A stretch of 64,000 nt of DNA from Epichloe hybrida (Eukaryota; Ascomycota; Sordariomycetes; Hypocreales; Clavicipitaceae), in assembly GCA_019022495.1 (NCBI GenBank), contig JAFEKR010000001.1, positions 6,200,001 to 6,264,000 of the forward strand. Direction: 5' to 3'. The notes beneath the pieces are model-generated. The model was not told where the DNA came from. It searched no databases and saw only the letters and a program-made list of their open reading frames with translations. The position numbers and the translations under genes were made by a program. Positions 23,255-34,685 of this stretch are shown in pieces (position 1 is the stretch's first letter; every line of letters starts with the position of its first letter).

Positions 23255-24993
23255 GTTGGATTTCCACCGGGTTGGAGCTGGAGCTGGAGCTGGAGTCGGA
23301 GACGGGGAGAAGGGGCAGCAGATTGAGCGTGGCAACGACGATGAAGAAGAGCAAGTCGTAGGTCGAGAACTTGTCGTGGATTGCGGTTGTAACTTGTAAC
23401 TTTGTGGGTGCGGGGTAATCGGTGGTCAAAGGGGGGGCGCTTTGCTCGTGGCTAATGTTGTCGAAATGGCCGCATGCAGTTGTTTCATGCCTCTGTTCGA
23501 ATTATCTTCGTTTAAAAAGCAGAGCTAGATTTACCGTCTTTTTTTGAAAGAGAAACCAAGACCGCGACAACAAAGAAGAAGATGCCTGTGCTCTCCCAGA
23601 GCTTCCGCGCCCTCGTCAGCCGATAGACTGCTCTTCTGAACCAAGCCTAGTTTAATCCGGCACCGGTTTGTTTAGCCCTTAGGCTATCTCTATCCACTAA
23701 CTCCCCCGCCACAAACACAACTAGACTTAAGGTTATTCCCTTTAGAAATAGCAGTCCCTCTAGCGGATATAGTATAGGAAACTCTATATAGTAAGTTACT
23801 AGTATTCTATTCTAATAGAACCAGTAGCTTATAGGCAGTATAAACTCTATATACTAAGAATTTCGTAATCAGTCTACGCGCCTCCTTAAGGCTCTCTTGC
23901 CCCGCCGCCGCAGCGGCGACCAGAGCCGTCTGCAATACATTAAATCTGGTGACGATTCGCCTTCTCGTCGCCGCCAAGAACGCTCTCGACTTGGGACCCA
24001 ATCTGGTCCAACCGACCATCGTGCCAATCGCACCACAGCATTAGGAAGCTAACGGATCCGCTACGTGGCATGCACCAATTATTTAGGTCCAAGCTTACTT
24101 GCATCGTTACTAGTTAGTCTGAAAAGCGACGGCCGAATTAACGAAGCGAATCTTTGCGCGAAAAAAAAAGAAAAAAAAAACCCCCCAGGATTTGCGCGGT
24201 CGGGAACGAATCCTGCTTTACTGGCACTGTTGTAACTGTGAGCAACCGATTTTCAGTCGCGTAATCAGGATCCATCGCTTCCGACGGTGCTTCCTATTCG
24301 TGCCGGTCACGGCTCGTGCTACTTTACAGAGACGGCATGATTGCAAACAGACAAGAAATGACTCCTTAATTATCCTACGGCTCGAAGGCCTGATGACCTT
24401 TTCTCCTCCGACTCGATCGTGAATTCCCGTGCCAAAAAAAAAAAAAAAAACCGGCAAGAGCATAGAAGAAGAAAAAAAATTTGCTTAAAAAAGCTCGAGC
24501 ATACGCTCTCTGCGCATTGGCGCGAAACCTCGAGCCGTGGCAGGAAAGCCGAGTGAAAGCTCATGGGCTTTTTCTTTCCTTTCCCCTGAACGTTGAACAA
24601 GATGGGCGCGAGCTCTCTTGAGGGCCATCTAGCCACCTTTGACACCAAATGGACAGCCAGACAACGGCCGGAGTCTGTGGGACTGTCGGTCGTGTACACG
24701 AAGTTGAGCGTTGAGGCTCGATATTTCCCCATTTGATGTCGCTGGGCGTGGTGGTGTCTTGCCTCATGGCCAGAAGGGTTGTTGTTAACCTGTCATACAC
24801 CATCATCGCAAAGTCGGTCGATGTTCCATTGGCTGGGTAAATAGCTGGCATCTCTTGCGCATGTAGAAGTACTTTTTTATTAAATCTCACGCGTTAATGA
24901 CTGTTTAAAGCAATACCAATACTTTTTCTTGGTGATTTATGATAATGTAGACGTCTATAGCTGTCGAAGCAGAAGGCATAAACGCCAATCAGT
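23255..24993. other. Intergenic with a small AT-rich island
   Basis: Just upstream of the EthD gene are a GAGCTG hexamer repeat near 23276-23296 and promoter sequence. About 23650-23880 is an AT-rich, RIP-like patch embedded in GC-normal DNA, probably an old repeat scrap. A minus-strand frame near 23830-24019 (FNVLQTALVAAAAAGQES) spans its edge but I cannot identify it. A-tracts occur near 24162 and 24435. Confidence 0.45.
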
Positions 24994-26994
24994 TCAAGAC
25001 ATGGCACCTTTCCTCTGCTTGAAATCCTTGACGGGAATATCACGCCACATGGCAACCGAAAGGATGGTGATGACCAGAAGCGCCGTCGCCGAACCCAACA
25101 TGATTCTCTGGGCCTCTCCGTATGATTGTTGAATGGCCACTCGTGTAGGGGATCCCGAGGGGTATGAAAGCTGTCGTGTCAAGTTTGCAACGATCAAGGG
25201 AGCATCATTCTTGGTTTCGGCAGGGAGGTATTCCTGGAGTCTGCTGGGGAAAACGCCGTTCCAGATAGCGGTGGCAAGGGTGCTTCCAATGGCGCCCCCG
25301 ATTGAAGAGAACATGGCATACATCGCCAACACAACGGCGACGTGCTTGTGCGCCACCGCAGCCATGATGGCAATCTCCTCGCAGATGACCATTGTTCCAC
25401 CTGCAACGGCGATGAAAATCTGAGTCATGATGATGTATCCGAGATCCCTGCCCGGTTGACGGAAGTGAACCATCAGACCGACACCCAGGATCTGCATGGG
25501 AACACCAAAGTAGAGTGCGAGCCACTTGAAGCGACCAGACCATCGGATGAGCATGCCAACCACAAGGCCCCAGGCGCAGCTTGCCATGTTATAGATTCGT
25601 CCAACCCACGTTGTTTGTTTCAGACTGGCTCCAGTCACGACCTGGAGGAATGAGGGGAACATGGCCGACCAGATGAAGAAGGAGACGAAGGCCGCCGTGA
25701 CCGTGATACAGGCACCGATGATGGTGCGGTCCATGAGGAGCTCGTAGGGAATGAACTTGACGGGCGCCAGGTGCTTCTCATAGAGAGCGAATGCTATGAG
25801 AAGAACGACGCCAAACACGAGCATGCAGATGATCATCGGGGAGCGCCAACCCTCATCCTGGTAGGAGTAGATGTTGAACGGCAGCAAGAACAGGGCCATA
25901 CCGGCGGCAGCAAGCAACAGCCCAAAGACATCAAACTCGACACAATAATGCTTGATGCTCTGCATTGTAGTCCTACCGCTGGATGTCTTGGGTTGTAGGA
26001 CTCCCATTCTCTTGGCCTTGCGGTGATTCCACAAGAACAGAAAGAAAATGGGAGCGGTGACGACCGGGACGACGATGCAGAAGATGCCGTAGACCCATCT
26101 CCAACTGAATGCACCTTTGTTCACGTAGGCGTTGGATACTTCAGCGCTGATTGGTGTCGAAATGATAAAGGGCGAGTTGATGAGGGCAAACACAAAGGCA
26201 CGATTCTTGAGTTCCGAGGTGTCGGCGGTGAAGACCTGCAAACTGTAGGCAACGCCGTTGAAACTGCAACAAGTCAAGACCCCATGGTTAGCTAGGCCCT
26301 GTCTTCACAGTTCTTCCATCATGTCGTGCAGAGATGGAAGGGAAATAAGTATTGGTCGGCGGATCCGGGATCGAGGACCGAGGACTTACCCAATCCAGTA
26401 GAAGACTTGTGCAGCCGCGTACGTCTCAATATTTTGGCAAGCAGCCATCATAACCAGACCAACGACTATGAGAAAGACGGTCAGAGCCACGCCCTGAGGT
26501 CGACCCCAGACGTCAAGGATCTTGGCCAGCGGCAACTTGAAGAGGCCTCCGATGAGTTGTGAGAGAACATTGGTGGTGGGCGTGAGACCGTGCACCGAGA
26601 AGTCACTTGTAACGTAGGCAGTAAGCGTGTAGCCTACGCTCGAGTGCATGGAGTCAGCAAAATAGACGAGCCAGATCCTATACGCCCTCAAGTTAGCGAT
26701 GTGGACTATGATTTGAGCCGTTGCGCTGCCCCATTGGCCCTGCGGAGAACGATGAACTTACAAAGCGTAGGCTACGTAGATATGGATGCTGCTCCAGACT
26801 TTGACGGTGGCCTCGATCTCCCTGACACCCTCTTGAACATCATCAGAGGAATCGGAGTCGTGAGCCTCAACATTGGATGTGGGATGAGTCTTGTCGTCGG
26901 TGATTGGGGATTCGTTTGCTGGCTCGACTCTTCTGTCGGACCCGTGGTCCTCATCGCCTTCGCGCACGAAGATTTTGGGTAAGAACATCATCAT
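24994..26994 (-). CDS. Siderophore-iron transporter (MFS, SIT family)
   Basis: Exons 26994-26762, 26677-26390 and 26263-24994 give 596 aa. The introns (84 and 126 bp) have GTAAGT donors. A soluble acidic N-terminus (about 1-65) precedes roughly 14 hydrophobic segments. SIT-family features include the first TM region WLVYFADSMHSSVGYTLTAY, the TM2-3 segment KLPLAKILDVWGRPQG, and the loop SWRWVYGIF. A basic C-terminal tail ends the protein. These proteins import ferric siderophores at the plasma membrane or in vesicles by proton symport. Two SreA-type GATA sites lie about 540-560 bp upstream, which fits iron repression. Which siderophore is carried cannot be read from sequence. No siderophore synthetase gene lies in the window. 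Confidence 0.93.
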
Positions 26995-28015
26995 GTCTAG
27001 TGTATCAGCACGAAATGAATCGCTTGACGACCCGACTTGAACTGTGTCTATGTGATCTGAAGAGGAGGAGAGTTTGGAGATGAGGGGGGCAGGACCCCAT
27101 CTATTTGAAGTGCCTTAGCAGGGGTTGTTTGGACGTAACAGCATCGCGTGGCGATATGGCCGTCGTGGTACTTGAGCCAGCCGGGGTTTTTTTTTTTTTG
27201 CTAATGCCTTTTCGAATTTTTTTTCCCTCGCGCCCCCCTTAGCCCAGTCGCCAAGGTAACCACCGAGTCTCGATGGTCCGAAAAGCCAGCGGATGGACTG
27301 AAGAATAGTTATTAATGGGAATCCTGGTCTAGATGCAAGCACGTTAAAATGCCTCAGCTCCAGATGTGGGTTATCAATCTCATCACCCTGCGTGCCCGCA
27401 AAAACGATCCACTAATAGTACTCCGTAAACGCCCCGTGTATGTCGAATTGTCCGTGGCCCCCATCCAATGGCTTGAGCTGTTTGACGATGCAAACTTAGA
27501 CGACCCACACTGTGTCAGGCGTAACCTGGAATATCTGATCATCTTATCTTATCTGATCACACACCTGGTGGGACCAAGGTGAGATGATCCCATATGTAAA
27601 TGATTCGGGCCAACACTTTCCTTGACAAGTCAATTGGCGAGATCCATGACAGACAGACACCAGACACACGAGCCCGAAAAAAAACAAGGCCGGGAGGGGG
27701 GGGAGGGGGAAGTCCTCCGATGCCGGCGTGTTGGTCGCCCGTCACGACTCACGACCACTTTTTTGGACCTTCGAAATGGGTCCCTTACAGCCTTCCAGGT
27801 TATGACAAAGAGGGGTTGTGGCTGGCCTTTTTAGGAACTTATTCCCGGGACTCGGCAGGGCTTTCCCGTCTTGCTGCTTCCCGAGCAGCTCTGTACATGC
27901 ATATGCAGTACGACGGGCGTGACAATCATCAGGCCAGAAGAATCGTTGTTGTATCAGTGACTGCCAACGCTCGCTCGCCGAGTGTTGCTAGCAGTTCGCA
28001 GCAGCACTTTTGTGC
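26995..28015. other. Promoter region of the siderophore transporter and unassigned DNA
   Basis: No gene is supported. It carries the GATA cluster at 27532-27557, CCAAT at 27465-27469, one TACTCCGTA at 27419, and G-rich tracts near 27695-27712. Confidence 0.5.
27532..27557 (-). promoter_or_regulatory. SreA-type GATA-factor site cluster
   Basis: On the minus strand, which is the strand of the transporter, the sequence reads ATCAGATAA (27557-27549), continues through GATAAGATAAG, and ends with a second ATCAGATAT (27539-27531). The fungal iron-responsive GATA repressors (SreA, Sre1, Fep1) bind ATCWGATAA. The first site is an exact match and the second differs only in the last base. The position is about 540-560 bp upstream of the siderophore transporter start. 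Confidence 0.6.
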
Positions 28016-28201
28016 TTAGCGTGGATCGAGTGCAACGTAATCGGCGCGACGCGGCATAAACTGGTCGCCGTAAGCACTAATGCCAGGCTCAAAGGGAGGC
28101 ACATTGATGATGGAAGCGAAGACGCGAAACTACCAAGGAGTGGTGGTATTGCCGACGAATTCAATGAATTCGATGATGTTGATTGAACGAAGAAGATTGT
28201 G
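28016..28201 (-). pseudogene. 3' fragment of an unidentified protein-coding gene
   Basis: A minus-strand frame reads NIIEFIEFVGNTTTPW, one TAG, then FRVFASIINVPPFEPG and ends ADYVALDPR before a TAA at 28016-28018. The composition looks like the C-terminus of a real protein, and TAG could be a RIP product of TGG or an intron acceptor. The upstream part is lost into AT-rich DNA. I cannot name the family. Confidence 0.4.
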
Positions 28202-28979
28202 CCCAGAAGAGCTAGTGGGGGGGTTGATTGCCTACAGGGGCGACAGACCTGTACCAATAAGCTGCATGTCCTTCTGGCCTTTTTTTCTCGTGCAACAACT
28301 ATAACAATAATGAGTTCGAACCTTATAAAAGTCCTTCTAAAAACAAACCTTAAACTTTATGGTGTAATCTAAGTTAGCGTAGTTATTTACAATTTGTTAT
28401 TTTTAAACTAACTATTATCCTAAAACTAGGGCTTTCCTATATTTACTCAGTGTTTTTGTAGTATATACCTTAGGTAATGTAAGGTGCGCGCGTACGCGGG
28501 CGGGCCTAATAATCAATTGTAAGGTGCAATGCAAGCGACAGCTAGCATTGGTGGATCTTTTGGTCTAATGGCATACCTACCATACCTTCTGGGTTCTGAC
28601 AGGCAATTACTACACCTTTAAAGGCCCTTATTGTCACGAGTCACGGCTAAGTTAGGGAATGAAGGTAAACAGAGTGATAGCTAAGATCTACAGTCACTAC
28701 TAGAATATAACTTCCTAGGGATAAGTGCGGAGTAGCTAACTAACTACCTTACGCAAATTCCTATATGTGGTTTTTTTGTTTTGGCAGCTCTTTGCGGGAC
28801 CTCTACTTAGGAAGTAACGAAGTCAATGCCACCTTGAATGTTCCATGTCTATTCTCATAAACGGCGACCCACGCACTTTCACTCCCAACCATAGACAATC
28901 AAAATAGTAGCGCCAAAAGGGGGGCCCGTGCTAGCCATGCCTCACGGAACTGCTAACGTCGTCAGACCTGTGGAATGAT
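28202..28979. mobile_element. Mixed transposon scraps at the left edge of the AT-rich island
   Basis: 28313-28480 is AT-rich and RIP-like, while 28480-28660 has normal composition. 28777-28804 copies the inner part of the 19696-19737 terminus (27 of 28 bases, the difference being C-to-T), including the T-run just inside it. I could not find its left partner, so this is probably a truncated copy of the 15.1-19.7 kb element family. Confidence 0.55.
28777..28804 (-). repeat. Orphan copy of the transposon terminus seen at 19696
   Basis: Matches TGTTTTGGCAGCYCTTTGCG plus eight more bases of the right end at 19.7 kb. Similarity ends beyond 28804, so the outer 14 bp of the terminus differ or are lost. 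Confidence 0.75.
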
Positions 28980-30619
28980 GCAGACGGAGGCAAAGAGTGA
29001 TCAGAAGAGAAGATAATAATCTAGAATTGCTATCTAGGAATTTGTAATCTAAAAGAGAAAAGGGAAGCTTATAAGCTTTAAATCTATAAGTAATAAATCT
29101 AGGTCTTTAAAGAAAGCCTATAATAAACCATAATATTAAACATAATATAGGAAGCTATATTATTAAATAAAGAGAGAATAATAAGAGTAATGCCTAATAT
29201 CTAAGGCTATAATATATAGCTATTAATATCCTTAACACTACCCCTAGTAGTATATCTAGCTAGTAATAAAAAGGAAGAAAAGAAAAGTAAAAAATTAAGG
29301 TTATTTATAAAGCTTCTAAAATATCTCCCTTTATAAAGTCCTTAGCCTTTATTTAAAGAAGGTAAATAAAATCACTATATTTAATATATTCTAGACCTTT
29401 TATAAATCTATTAGTAATTATTTATTTAGTGCTAATCTATTAAAGATAAAAATCCCCTTAATAAGCTTTTTATATAATCTATTTATAGTGTAAATTAATA
29501 TAATAAGTATATCCCTTATGCTTTTTATTAAGTATATTAGCTTTTATATTCTAGCTATTTATAAATAGTAGTAATAAGTATAATTACTTAATCCTAAAGT
29601 TATTAAGAAATTAGGTAACCTAGAGTATTAAGAAGCTAGTTAGTATAAGGTTAATAAATTTAGCTTTTATAGAGCTAAGGGCTATAAGAGTTTATTTCTT
29701 TAATTACTAAAGAATATATTCTCTAGTAAGGGTTATAATATACCCTATAGTTAAATATCTTATATCTAGGTTATTAGTAAGAGAGATATTACTAAATCCC
29801 TTTACTTAAAGTATTAATTTAGGGTTTAAAGAACTATATTCTCTAAGAATAATTCCTAAATTATTTACTTCTATAAGGTATTACTAAAGGTATTTCTTAA
29901 GATTTATATATACTTACTTTAGTGTAGAATTTATACTATAAAGTTAATTAACTATAAATATAATATTAGGGTATATAAATATAAAAAGCTAGTTAAAGCT
30001 TTCTATGCGTTTTACTTAATTAAAGAGGTTATAGACTATATTAAGCTCTTTTTAATTAGCTAGAATAATAGTCTTTAAAAGCTAGGGAATATTTAAAGTA
30101 TTAAGGTTATTAATATTAAATTTCTTTATAATAGTCTATATATAAAGCCTTTAGTAAAGAAGTATAGTATAATTAGTATAATTTTAGATAAATTTAATGC
30201 TAAGAAATAGCTTAATATTGCCTAAATACTTTAATTTATAGTGTTTTTATAATTACTTAATAATATTTATAATAATTAGAAAGGTCTTTCCTATAATAAT
30301 TATATTATCTATATATAAAAGAAGTATAATATTATTATATTAAAAAATATAGAGTTTACTTAATAGCCTCTTAAAGCCTTACTATTTAAGTTCCTTAGTA
30401 ATATTATCTAGCTACTAAACAGAAGAAATAAGTAAGCTATAGAGAGCTCTTTTAAGCTTATAAACTCTAGTTATACTATCTAAGTGGCTATAAGGTTATT
30501 TAATATAAATATCTCCTTATACTTTAGTATTAAGAAAGGCATTTATAATATTATATTACTACTAATTATAGTTAAAGGTAGTAATAAGTATATAAAATAC
30601 TTATAAAGAAACTAAGTGC
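28980..30619. mobile_element. RIP-decayed transposon remnant hosting the hAT-type insertion
   Basis: Extremely AT-rich sequence with stop codons in all frames. Stretches such as 30400-30610 read as a degraded plus-strand protein with TAG/TAA at would-be Trp or Gln codons. The sequence resumes after the hAT-type insertion at 32705. The family is not identified. Confidence 0.55.
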
Positions 30620-30627
30620 GCTACTAC

Positions 30628-32696
30628 TAGAGTATTGTTTGTAGTGTAGTTAGTGTAGTTTTTAGGAAAAAATTGTATTTATAGTGTAGTTTTTTTTTTC
30701 TTATAGTTAATATATTGTAGTTTTTTTTTTTATAGTTAGTGTAATGTAGTTTTTTTTTTTATAGTGTAGTATATTGTAGTTTTTTTTTTACTTATAGTGT
30801 AGTGTAGTTAGTGTAGTTACTAACTACACTAACTATAAAAACTATAAATATAGTGTTAGTAAAAAAAGTGGGCCTTTTTATTATATAATGTTATTAAAAG
30901 GATTAAAAGAAAGCTAGTTATATAGAAGCTTTTATTATTACCTATTTTACTTAATTAGTTATAGAATTTATAATATTTACCTTTTTTTAAGGATTTTACT
31001 ATAACTAGGGTTATTTATAATATTATACCTTTTTAATAATACTATTATACTTATTACTTTATTTTACTAATATAACTTTAAGGAAAACCTTCTAATTATT
31101 TTATTTACTATTATTATTAATTATTTTATATTTTTATTATTAATTTAATTAAAAAATACCCTAAACTAATATAATTAAATTTAATTAGAAATCTAAATAA
31201 ATATATAAAAGTTAATAGAATATATACTTAGTACTTTAATATTATTATTAATATAATAAGAACTTAAAAAAGCTTAAACTATTTATTTACTATTTAAACT
31301 AATTAAATATTACTTTAAGCTTTATAATTCTAAAGCTTTAAGAAGTTATATATAGTAACTTTATATATCTTATTATAATAATATATAAAGAAAGAATATA
31401 ATAGACTAATATTTATAATTTATTAATAGATAACTAATAGTATTATTTTAATTACCCTATATAGCTTAAATAAGCTATAAAAAATAAGTTTAACTTGTTT
31501 TTAAAAATAATACTAGGACTTAGTTTTATATAATATATTATACTTATTATAAAAGCTTTAATAACTTTTATAACCTTAATTACTATTATTACTATAATTA
31601 CTATTATTTTACTTTTATTATTATTTTAAAAAAATATAAAAGAGAACATATTTTTATAATATTAATATTTTTAAAAACCTTAAAATACTAAGTTATTAAA
31701 AATAATAGCTTTTACTATAGTAATTTACTTATAATTACTAGTATTTATTTAAAGTTATTTATTAGTTATTTATTTTTTATTAAACTTTAACACTAATAAT
31801 ATTATAAGTAATCGTAGTAATATAAGTAATATTAGTAATCTTAGTAATACTAGTAATATTAGTAATATTAGTATTATAAGCTATTATAAGCTATTATAAG
31901 CTATTATAAGCTATCTTAAGCTATCTTAAGCTAGTATAAGCTAGTATAAGCTATCTTAAGCTAGTATAAGCTATTATAAGCTAGTATAAGCTATCTTAAG
32001 CTAGTATAAGCTATCTTAAGCTAGTATAAGCTAGTATAAGCTATTTTAAGCTAGTATAAGCTATCTTAAGCTAGTATAAGCTATTATAAGCTAGTATAAG
32101 CTATCTTAAGCTATTATAAGCTATTATAAGCTATAATAAGCTATTATAAGCTACTTATATTAAGTTTACTAGTAGTTCTTTTTATAGTTTTTTTAAAATA
32201 AGTAATAATAATAATTTATAGAAATATAAAATAATTTATAGAAATAGTAAATAATATAATAAGAAGGTTTTTCTTTAAGTTATATTAGGGAAATAAAGTA
32301 TTAAGTTAAATAGTATTATAAAAAAAGTATAATATTATATATAACCTTACTTAGTTATAATAAAATTATAAAAATAATATAATATTATAAATTCTATAAC
32401 TAATTTAATAAAATAGGTAATAATAAAAGCTTTTATATAACTAGCTTTCTTTTAACCTTATAAATACTAATAACTAATAAAAAGTCTAATACTACATTTA
32501 TAGTATTTGTAGTTAGTGTAGTTTAGGAAAAAAAATTTATAGTGTAATATATTATAGTTTTTTTTTATAGTTAGTGTAATATAGTTTTTTTTTCCTTATA
32601 GTTAGTATAGTTTATAGTGTAGTGTAGTTTGTAGTGTAGTTACTACATTACACTACAAATACTACACTACACTACACGTTTTAGTGTAATACTCTG
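30628..32696. mobile_element. hAT-type foldback element with 8-bp target duplication
   Basis: Identical 8-bp flanks GCTACTAC occur at 30620-30627 and 32697-32704. The termini are TAGAGTATT on the left and its partner CAGAGTATT on the right, read inward, differing by one C-to-T change. Subterminal zones (30636-30850 and 32490-32690) are crowded with TAGTGTAGT-like motifs in both orientations. Long imperfect inverted arms (about 30880-31160 and 32190-32480) flank a 10-bp minisatellite core. An 8-bp target duplication with short terminal and clustered subterminal repeats is the hAT hallmark. No transposase frame is visible in 2,069 bp, so it was probably non-autonomous. Confidence 0.8.
31871..32155. 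repeat. Decameric minisatellite (27-28 units) in the hAT-type element core
   Basis: Perfectly phased 10-bp units without indels come in three main versions: CTATTATAAG (A), CTAGTATAAG (B) and CTATCTTAAG (C). The block order B-C-B-A-B-C occurs at 31941-32000 and again at 32051-32110. A run of 9-bp AGTAATATT-like units lies just before it (31796-31870). Confidence 0.95.
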
Positions 32697-32949
32697 GCTA
32701 CTACTATATAGAGGTCCTTATTACTAAAGACTTCTAGATTCTAGTTTTCTCTTATAACCTATCTTACCTTTAGATATAGGTTAAGATTAATTAGGTACTT
32801 TATAGTGTAAACCTATTAGCTATTAAAGATCTTTATATCTTTAAGAGTAAAGACTAAGTTCTAGTAGTTTTTTTTATTAATTTTTAGAAGTTTCTTCTTT
32901 TTAGTAAGTCTTTAGAAGTTATAATAGTTATCTATAGCTTTAGCCTTAT

Positions 32950-33235
32950 TGTTAGTTACACCAAGGAACGTTGCACTAGTGCGAAGGGGTTAAATTCAAT
33001 GAAGTTAATAATAATAGCTAATAACTAAGAGAAGAAAAGAGGGAGAAGGAGAGGAATCTAGCTAGAAGAGAAAGTAAGCAAAAAGGGGGAAAAGTGAGGC
33101 TATAGTGCAGTGCCACTACTAACGGAGCGGGGTAGCTTATAATGCATTTAATTACATTACGTGCATCCCTTTAGTAGCTTTACTCTTTAGCTATAGTTAG
33201 ACTATCTATTATCTAAAGGTCTAAAGGAAGCTACA
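32950..33235 (-). repeat. LTR (left copy, 3' LTR of the minus-strand element)
   Basis: 286 bp with TG...CA-type ends. Its outer ~180 bp are nearly unmutated while the inner ~105 bp are AT-shifted relative to the right copy. Confidence 0.9.
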
Positions 33236-34635
33236 CTAGTAGTCTCTCTTTTCTTCGTGGCTAAAGGAGCCTAAAAACACAATAAAAATCAGATTAAAGG
33301 AAAGTGTATATAAGTAAATCCCTTAATAGGAATCCACGGTTCTTATTAGCTATCGTGGCTTTGGTTATTCTAATTAACCTAGTTATTATAATCTATACCT
33401 ACATGCCTATTATGTTAATCCTCCCCTCCGCCTAACCTTATAGGTCTCTTAACCTATCCTTTCACATAAATTATTAATTTATTTAAATTAATTAAGGTTA
33501 AAAGGGCTGAATTTAGCAATGCCTTTATTATTACATTAGCTAGATTATTACTACTGTTAATCCACCTAACTTCGTAGACTTCCCTCCTCTTATATAACTA
33601 CTAAAGGGCTATAATATTAATTATTAGCTACTTCTCTTTCATTATACCTAGCTTTATAAGGCATTTATATAATAAGAAAGAGTCTATATAGAGAATTATT
33701 AGGATCTAAGGTATCTTTAATTAGTCTGTGATTATTTAAAGGGTTATAAATATCGCGTACGTAATATTAGCATCTTAAACCATGCTATATAGCTTAGATA
33801 TAAGTGCGTTATAGGTTACACGCTTGCTTTTTATAAAGCTATATATAATAATATTCCCTTTTAAGATAAAGGTGTTATTATCCTTTATTACTTTATTACT
33901 AATTATAATAAATATCTAATCTATAAGCTTAGATCTTTATTATTAGCAAGGGACTTATTTACAAATATAAAGAGCTTTACTTCTTTAAGAGTTAAGGGGA
34001 TATACTATAATCCCTACTACTAATACTTAATTTACTACTTAAGGCGTTTATTAAATTATAAGATATTATTAGCAAAGGGTTCTTAGTGTTATACGGCAAT
34101 TAACAGGTTATATAATGCCTCTAGTTAATAGACTATTATAATATAACTTCCTTAGGCTCTTTACTCTATGTAATCTTACCTTACTATTAGTAATTAAGGG
34201 TTAATTTCCTTAATCTTCTAACTTTAGCCCTTTTAGGTTAGGGTTAGGGAGTTATTAGCATTCTAGGTTAAGATATAGCTATTAAAGATAAGGGGATTTA
34301 TAGTTATAAGGCGTTGTTTTTCTTTAGCTATAAACTTTGCCTTCTAGAGCTCTTTTTTTTCTTTCTTAAAGAAGTTATTATCACTAAGGCCTAGCGTGTT
34401 ATCTATTTATATCCCTATAATGCTAAAGAGGTTTTTATTATTTAGGGCTATAATTAGCAGGTAGGGATTATATATTAAGGTTATTATATTAAGATTATCC
34501 CTATAGTAGCGAAAATATATTACTTACTAGTGAGTTCTAGCCTCTATAATCCTATAGAGGGGCTTAATAACCTCTATTATTATGCCTTTTAGAAAGAGGT
34601 GTGTAATCTGCTTTAGTAACTTCATAATAATTAGC

Positions 34636-34685
34636 TTATTTAGGGTTATTTAGGGTTATTTAGGGTTATTTAGGGTTATTTAGGA
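34636..34685. repeat. Decameric repeat TTTAGGGTTA inside the LTR element
   Basis: About five 10-bp units. The TTAGGG core looks telomere-like, but the unit is 10 bp and lies inside a retrotransposon. Confidence 0.9.

Noticed and set aside
28555..28620. tRNA-like A-box (TGGTCTAATGG) followed by GGGTTC
   Set aside because: The spacing between the two boxes is about 32 bases instead of about 44, the B-box does not continue, and no acceptor stem pairs. No tRNA or rRNA gene was found in the window.
31796..32155. CRISPR-like array
   Set aside because: Repeats are contiguous without unique spacers, and the genome is fungal.
34636..34685. Interstitial telomere repeat (TTAGGG)
   Set aside because: The unit is 10 bp, not 6, and it lies inside a RIP-mutated retrotransposon, so a telomere origin is unlikely.
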